This document shows, piece after piece, positions 27,601 to 37,300 of a stretch of 64,000 nt of DNA; position 1 is the first letter of the stretch; every line of letters starts with the position of its first letter. Origin of the DNA: Glandiceps talaboti (taxonomy: Eukaryota; Hemichordata; Enteropneusta; Spengelidae); contig NC_135566.1 in NCBI RefSeq assembly GCF_964340395.1, forward strand, positions 7,482,001 through 7,546,000, read 5' to 3'. Made by a program: the position numbers and the translations under genes. The notes under the pieces are model-generated. The model was given only the letters and a program-made list of their open reading frames with translations, was not told the origin of the DNA and made no database searches.

Positions 27601-30600
27601 AAGACAGATATTAGAGAGGTTTAGATATATGTTAGAACGCGTATGCGTACACATACGGGAGCATCGTGCAGGCAAAAACGTAATGACGCGTACAAGTTGT
27701 GTTTTTACGTGTTCAGAACACAGATGTGGAAAACAATGGAATAACAACGAGCGTGTTGGCACATTCTGTCCAGAAGGCCACGCACATGACTTTGTTTTCT
27801 AAACATGTCGGTATTTTTGCCATTTTTCCAGCAACTACACAAACGAAAAACCTAACAATTAGTTTACAGTTATGCTTCCAAACTTTGAAATAAAAAATAC
27901 AACATTTAATAAAAGAAAACTGACAGTTTGGGCTACATTAACAATTTCGGCACTACAATCTGTTGTCTGGTAGAGCTACATAAATAGGTGGTCCAGAACA
28001 AAATAACGATACTATGTAAACATTATGACTCCACTGATAACGTAACATTAATACAAGAACATGTTATTTAATTTCTGGCCTTTAAAGATTACTCATCAGC
28101 TGATGATGTCAACTTTTCACATCAGATCAATGAAATGAATACACATGAATAAAAACTACAAATGTTGCAAAGATTGTGTTTATACACAGGATACACTTTC
28201 TTGTCAACCGTGATTACAAGCTAATAAACTAGTTTTTGATATTCAGAAAGAAATCAGTCTCTTCATTATACTGTAGCAGTTACTCCATCAATTCTCAGTA
28301 CCTGCAATAACATTTTACCTCATGCTGGAGGCTCAAAATAGAACAAGGCCGACTTATTCTCAGTACCTTCAATAGTATTTAACCTTGTACCATATGGACT
28401 AAACTAGAACGAGATTGACTTATTCTCAGTACCTGCAATAGCATTTTTCTTCATGCTAGAGGGTCAAAATAGAACAAGGTTGACTTATCCTCAGTACCTG
28501 CAATAGCAGTTTACTTCATGGGTCATAATGGAACAAGCAGATTGATTTATTCTCATGTGTGCCAATAGTAATGCATGTGAAGTGCTTGGAGCAGAAGTTA
28601 TGGTGTCGACCAAGAAATATAAATACTCATTATTTTAGGTAGTAGAATTATATTGCTGGTACTGAGAATTGATTAAGGTATGAACCCAAGGGGTTTCATT
28701 AAAACTGAGATCAGTGAAAGCAGAGTTTATTCAATTACAGGCATGTTGAAAAATGCATACATGTAGTGAAGAAATCATGGTGGAAGTGTTGTATTCTTCT
28801 ACCATTCCGAGTCGATATACAAGAAAGTGAGATGAGAGTCTTGATGTAAATATTTCCATGTGATACTAACATGATGACTGCAAGTATGTGATTATATATT
28901 ATCATGCCTGCTTGAATACATATTTCTGTGAGAATTTATTTTGGTAAATCTGATGACAAATCTGAATATTTTAGAACATTCTGAACTCACATACATGTAA
29001 ATGTACACTGTTGCATTTAAGTGTGTCACAAAGATCAGAATATATTAACATGACAGATGTAATTTACTAAGTAATAATGCAATTTTCATGTAAAATTCAG
29101 TTATCAATATGATTGAAAGCAGACTCCTTATGGTATGAATCAAAATAAATAAATAAATTTGACAAAATGAAAAGATCACTTCATATTTTGACATTTTAAG
29201 TTGAGATTTACATGAATGAATGAATGAATGAATGTATGTATGTATGTATGTATGTATGTATGTATGTATGTATGTATACACCTAGGCACATGTATATGCA
29301 AGTATATTCATGCGTCTATATGTATGCATGTTTGCACATGTACACATATGTATGCATGCATGTATGTATGTATGTATGTATGTATGTATGTATGTATGTA
29401 TGTGTGTGTCATGCATGCATGTAGGCATATATGTATGTCAGTCAGTCAAATCAGTAGTGTCCTTAATAAAATGAACACTCATAAAATTATGCAGGTACCA
29501 ACACTCCTTACGCATCAATAATAGGGATAACCAGGGCCTAGAATATGAATTCATAGCATACTACATAAAATGTATTTTTGTCTCTACCGAAAACCTTTGC
29601 AAAACCTACCAACACTTGGTATCTTATTTTAGCTATTTGCACAAACTTGCATTACTGTAAATATGTAAATCTGTCTCATAAATATGCAGACTTCACCTCA
29701 ACAGAAGTGTTTCTGCACATTACATAATATCTAATCTGTAAATTTGTCATATTGCTGTGCAAACCTTGTTTCATAAACTGTCTCTTCTCATCAGTTGTAT
29801 AAAGTTGCATAAACTGTAATATGTATATTTGTCTCATTAATATGCAAGCTGCACCTTTGAATACAGGGCAAGGCATCACAGCATTATTTTTTTGTGTAAT
29901 TCTGCAACGTTTAGTTCAGATATTGGAGATGGACTAAAGTTATTACTTATGCAAATCATCATATGTCAGTACACAGTAAGTTCTCATACCACCATTGAAT
30001 TAAGTCTTGCATCTAACGTGTCTTACACTAAATTACCAGACATCTGGTGACATTCTCACTGCAACACATCTTCTGGCACAAAGTCCACTTAAACTGGATA
30101 CGAAGATTAAGGTCTTGTTTCATGTAAAAACCTACCTGTATTTAGCTCTATTCTTGTAGCACCAGCATCCCTGCATAGACAACAGATAAAAGATTTTCAC
30201 TATTGTAAATCAACACTGACTTATTCTCTATTTCATGGCTGAGTCAACCGACTCTTTGGGGTCAGTTGGTATCTAATTCTGTATACTTGGTTCTATGGCA
30301 CTCTAGAAAATAGTACTTTTGAACTTCTTGTTATCTATATATATGCATGTATGTATGTATGTATGTATGTATGTATGTATGTATGTATGTGTGTGTGTGT
30401 GTGTGTGTGTACGTATGTATGTATGTATGTACATACATGCGTGCGCGCATGCATGCATGTGAAACTCCTTGCCATTCCATTTTTTCACGACTTGGGGAAA
30501 ATAACCAGTGTGTTGATCATTATAAGAGAGAACACACTGTAACAAGGTACTCTACTTAGTTCATACACTTCAGGCATGTATTCAAGGTCAAACTTGCTAA

Positions 30601-33600
30601 ATGCAATTATTGGTAATCTAACAACCTTGTATCCTTCTGGACATAATATAAATTGAATCATTCATCTATTTCAACATTTCTATTGTAACTACCCCTTATG
30701 ATCCTAAGCAAATATTCCCAGTTAAATGTCATATATATGCCATATATATAATGACTATATAATAAATGCTTACAAATTCTAAACACACAAATGAATTATT
30801 CAATATATCAATTCAAACTGTTTGCGAATATCTCCCATGTATACAACAAGCCATTATTCACATAATAGATTTCACATAAAGAATGGCAGATTGCATCAGT
30901 AGCACTGGTAGAATGAGGCTACTAAAAGGTTATCAATATCATACAATCACCCATTCTCTTTTAGAAATCAACTTGCCAAAAGACAACTGACAAAAATAGA
31001 ATAAAGTGAAAACAATAGGCCAAATCACCATGTCACGTAAATATCAAAGGCATTGTTACAAGCTGCATATTTATGGAAACATTTTGAATCCTCAGTAAAT
31101 AATATGTAACATTTAACAATGAAATGTAAACCTGACTATTCTGCCAACATGTATACTTATTAAAGCTAATCCAATATAATTATTGTGCATATTTTCATGT
31201 GCGGTAGCAGCTGGTGAACTAGCTAATCTATAGACACCATTACAGTGGTTAAGTATAAGGAAAGTGGAAATCAAATTGAGATACCATTATCAAATAACTT
31301 ATTGTTTATAGAAACATGTGCGTGACCATCCTATGAACAAATTTACTAGTTAATGAATGTGATGCATATGCGAAGTTATTAGGATATGGGACAATGCCAC
31401 TGAAATCATGTTATACATGGTTTACAATATTGTGAATGACACTTCAACTAGCTTGATTCCTATCAATACAACAATATGTCTATTTTCATTCACCTATTTT
31501 CCCATAGGATATATTGCTTGCAGACATATTAGACTTTAATGTTCTAATAGTCCCATTCTCCTCCTTACACTGGGTATGCAAAGGAAATGTTCAGATAGTG
31601 TATGATCATTGTATGTTAGATAGTGTATGTACATGCAAGACATGCTGAATGTAACTTAATTATGTAAATTAGCTTCTGATATGCAAAACATTTAATGATT
31701 TATTTGATGGCTATGATAACTTATACACATTGGTATCAATACACAGCTGTTTCTGCAAACAAAGCATGTCATGGGAACCATAAAATAATCTCTTAATTCC
31801 AAAGGTATGACAATCTGTTAAGTCACAATGATGACCGATAATGCAATAGTCACCCTGCAACTAAACCATATTTATTTTTAAAAAAGAGGTTTTCTGTATA
31901 TATCAATTGTTTTGATTTGACTGCCTTTCCATATTTCTGTATCATTGGACTTTTATGTATGTGGTTGTCACTATTTCAAGATCCTGTGAATGTATTTAGG
32001 ACAACTACTGTAAAAGTAAAAATAACGCCAATAACATTACAACACAGCTGTAAAATTTGTGTCATATATAAGAAAAAAAGAGTTACTGGAGCAGTCATCC
32101 GTCATCACCATGATCACAGATGTGAATGGTTAACTCGGATTATTATAATTGTATGGGTTGATATTTTATGTTTGCAAAAGACTTGTTTGTTAGAAAGTAC
32201 TTTGACCTGTGACTGAACTAGAAATATGTGAGGGTAGATTACAGCTTTGGCTACTGGCCAGATAGATGTCTTTGGCATGTTGCCAAACATCTCCCTACAC
32301 AGTGTTGTTTTTTGTCACAGAATGTAAACAAACCAAGGGAATGCAAAAAGGGTAGTTCACACTGACCAAAATCAACACATAGTGGAACATTTGGTTGCTA
32401 CTCAGCAAAGAGATGTCTTTTATAATTGTTTTTAGTGTCAAGAAATGAATATCAGCTGCACATTGAGAACTGTTATTTACAAATCAGTGGGGTACAGCAT
32501 CATAAAGTCAGATTACTATATTGATAACTTAAAGCATAGGAAATTGGAAATCATTAAACCTTCAATACACAATTTATGGTCATAAAGTTATGTGTGCAAC
32601 AACAATATGCATGACTCGGCTACATACATGTATTCCCAGTAAATCTTGTCATTTTACACTTGATGGACAGAACTGTAAATAGAGCTGTTTAAAAGGTGCT
32701 TCCCTGTTTTAATTTTGTTTTCATGTTTCAGTGTGCACTTTTAAAATGAGTGCAGTTTTCTTTGTGGCTTAAGTTTTTTGCCACAAATGTTGATACAACA
32801 TGCAAAGCAAACAGTCCCATCACAGTTCACAGACTACTCACTTAAGTCCTCCTTTGCGTAAAATGTCACACAAGCTTAATAGACAAACTTGGATAGTTTT
32901 GGCCAAAACCCTCTACCCCTTCCCCTGTATGAATATTATCAAATGCCGCATCAACAAATATAAAATAATGTAAACCATGGTGAAAATTGTAGTCACGCCA
33001 CTACCATTGATACAATGTAAAAGCATGGTAAACACAAGAAATTACTAACTGGAAACCCAGCACTGCATATCACATTAGCAGCAAATTTTAATCAACTTAA
33101 AATTTCAGAAGTAAATGCAGTGCCTGGGGCATGAAAGTTTTTGAAATTTGGTTTAAATAGAAGCATGGAAATGAAGTTAACAAAATTCTCATAGTTATTG
33201 TGCCCAAAACAGTTCCCCGATGATTATGTATTCATATCCCACCAGCTTTGATTCAAGTACTTTATTATGGTATATTTTATTTGGCAATGCCATATTCTGA
33301 TCATAGATAAGCACTTTAATCTCAGTGATACCATTTGAAATTACATTCTTACTATATCAACAACAATCAATGCTTTATTCAGTTTGTGTCTTCACCCACC
33401 ATCACCATGTGAGACTTAAACTTACCTTGAACACAATGAAATGTATATTCAAACACACGCATGCATGTATGTACAAACATTCATACACATGTACAAACAC
33501 ACATGCATACACATACACAGACATAATTATACATGTACAAACACATACTGGCACAGCTATTTAGGAATAACAATGAATAACAATATGTACATGTATGGAC

Positions 33601-34119
33601 ATGTTTATGTGAAGGGGCTGATACTGTTGCCTTTATCTATGAACATGCCATGTAAATTTGAATACAATGGGCAACATTATATACTCTTTTACAATATTTG
33701 AATGTTAATCTGAAAGAAGCCTGACTTTGATATTGTACTGAAAACTCTGACATTAACTCTACATGGGCAACCTCAATTTTTTTTAATTATACTCTTTCAC
33801 TCGACATATTATTTTCAATGTTATATAGAACTCTGTCTTCCTACGGTGAATAATGGTCATTAGATACCTCTAACACATAAATTTTCTGAAGAACAAAACA
33901 ATATAATGGTTTGCACCATTGAAATAGCTAAATGGATAATCCATACATGTCTACATTTGTATGCTTCATGTATGTATCTATATTATATATATGTGTGTGT
34001 GTGTGTGCATTATGTATGTATGTATGGTGTATGGTGTATGTATTACCTATGACTGTATGTATGTATGTATGTATGTATGTATGTATGTATGTAGGTACGT
34101 ATGTATACACGCAACTTAA

Positions 34120-34170
<51 letters not shown>

Positions 34171-34250
34171 CAGACTCGTCTTCTTTCATTTTTATGTATG
34201 ATAGCTCTCCAAGGTGATTGAGCACTCTACTTGGCGAAAGAAGAATGAAA

Positions 34251-34341
<91 letters not shown>

Positions 34342-37300
34342 CATGCTGTTCTTCATTTCAGCTCTCCTATTGATGTTTCTTTATTGCATTACAGTTATGC
34401 AGTTGCCTGTAATACTTGATAACCTTACAGTTACCACAATCTTGAAAACCAAACTTCAAATAGCTATCAAGTTACCACTTGAGAATTACAGTAATATACA
34501 AGATTTATCCTAGTACATGTACAGCAAAAATCACCTGGCATTGTCCAGTAACTCTGCCAACGCTCCAAACAGAAATTCATGAGTGGTTCTGAAAAAAAAG
34601 GGAAAGATTACAGTGTCAGAAGAGATGATCAAGGTTGGTATGATTACAAGATTGCTTGGTCTACTAAATATTATATATTTCATTATTCCACTCAAATGCA
34701 TGCATACTTTATTCAGTTTTCTCTGCACATAGCAAATGGCTGACCCATACACTTTTTGACATTTATATTAATTTGTCTATCAGTGTCCCCACAATAACAT
34801 ATTTTAGTAATAAAATAATAACAAGTTTGGTGTTTCTGCTAATTCTGAATAAAATATTTAATTTGGACATAAATTTTTAGGCTATAATGAAGTACATGTA
34901 TTCAGCCTGTACAAAGTTATAATATCCAGCACATGAAAAGCCTGTATCTTTTAGAAGGGCAATAATCCTTTTGGCCACCTTTACCATCAAATGAATTAAC
35001 ACAATAACCCTCCAGCTGTCATTAATATCCAAACATCGATCGCTTATTCAATTGGCAGCAACAATGTAAGCACTAAATAACGATACCTATCCATGGATTA
35101 AAAACCTCACTCCTCATCCTTTGGCATTTGCAAATACAGTCACATTTCCAAAATCAAAATATTTTAGTTTCCAAGAAACTATCCATGACCCCTACATCTG
35201 TTAATAATCAGTGTAATAAATAGTTATGATTCTAATATTTCAATGATTAAGTAATCCAAATCATATTTCAAAAGACCTTCTTCCCTTTTTATATATTGTT
35301 TACTGTACATGTCCATGCAGGAGGCCAGGAGAGTGTGTAGCCTTTTAAGTATAATGCTATTTGTTTAAATGAGCTATTTTGCATACATATTACTGAACCG
35401 CCAAAAACATTTTTAGGAGTTATATAAGTGATGAATCATTCAAAATCATATTACATGTCTTTAAGCAGAACTATTTCATCTTACTCACTGTGCATGTCTA
35501 TGCAGCAATCCATATGAAAGTGTATGCTTTTGGGCATCATGTTATTCATGTCTTCAAACTTTAATGCAAATGAGCTACTTATTATGCATATATATCACTG
35601 AACAGCTAAAAAGATATGTCAGTTGATAAAGATGGTTGCAAATCAATTAGAAAACAATGTTATTGTCACATGATTTCAACAGCATACAGATGGAATGCGG
35701 TGTAATTTTACAAGATTGAATTCAATTGTAAGGATTTTGTTTAAAAAAAGACAAGTCATAGTGCATCACGAGTACCTCTCTACAAAGTGTACACACAGAA
35801 TGACATTAACATAAGGCACCTATCAAATGCAATTCCTGTGGTACTAGTTATCACTAGCGTAAATGGAAACTCATGCTGATATCTCGATTAAATCTATTTG
35901 CATTTGAACAGATGTGAATTCTTTTTGAACTACATTACACTTTGTGTTTAAAAGCCAGGAATCCAAGTTGTTCATTTCCATACAACACGTCAAATAGCCA
36001 TTTATGTTTATGGTACCTTATAACAATATGTAAATATCTTCACTGAAAATAGATAAATTTTGAGAGCTTTGTCTTTGAAAAAGAAAAAGCTTAACACACA
36101 AGGGTTATATATTTCAATTATAAAATGTTAGAAAAAAAGAAGTGCTCACAACGAAGTAAAATATACACAGCAAATATATCATCTAACCAATAGTTGTGTT
36201 CATGTACTGCTAATGGATATTATAAAATATATGTACAATTTACTCTGTTTAAGAAATATGAGATTCCCTTCTTGAATTTCATGTCTGGCTATAAATAATT
36301 ATTCTATGCACTGAAATTTAGAAACTGAATGACAAGTTTCTATCTTTAATATTTTCAAAAACATAGCAAGTGTGGACTATATTTTATTTATGTTCTCTCA
36401 ACACTAAATATAAGCAGATTACTAATAGCATGAACATAGATGCAGCAGAGACAACTGTCGAGGCCACAGGAAATATGTTTTCAATAACAAAGCTTACGTA
36501 AAGGTCAGTCTCTAGTACATGTATATATTATGTTAATGTATATACTATACAATGTCTCAATTTTATACCAATCCTCTATACCATTCAATGTGCACATATG
36601 CAAAAAGCCTAATTAATATGCAAGATACCCTTTAAACATTTAAACTATTATGCAAAGCACTTCATTAACATGAATGTGATAACCCAATTACAATGTGTAA
36701 AATGTTGGAAAGTTTCCAATAATCATGAAGACCATCCTCCTTCAATATCTTGTAATATGACATTATGCTTTAGTACCTCAGTGTGAGAACTACATTTGGT
36801 GCCTTAATGAGCAAAACGTTGTTCAAAGTGTCCTACTTCTATAATACCCTACATAGGTGCCATTGGTACCTTTCCATGAGTAATTAACTTACATACATGT
36901 AACTGGTTCGTGCAAGACCAAATCGTCCCCATTTCAATTTGTATCAAATGGCATGCAAAGCATGTCATAATTATGAATGTCATTATTTCGATATTGGTCT
37001 ACTCTTTACAAGGTACCTTTTATCAATCATGTAGAGGCAAATCCTACCTATTATTATTCTGAAAAGTGCATAACTAACATGAAAGGCAAAACCCAGTGCT
37101 TGATTGTGTAAACAACTATTATGCAAAATACCTCATACATATTCGTGCCAAACTGGCATTTTGATTGTTCTAAATGTATGAAGCCCTATTCACAGTGTTT
37201 GAATATGATAAGGTCATACCTTGCATGATGAAAAATATTCATTATGCAAAGTGTCTCATTATGGATGCAGAAACCATGCCTTACAAAGATAATAGCTACA

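Noticed and set aside
31917-32216. 99-codon plus-strand frame in MORC2 intron 2
   Set aside because: Hydrophobic start by chance; no homology, no splice context, ends without a polyadenylation signal.
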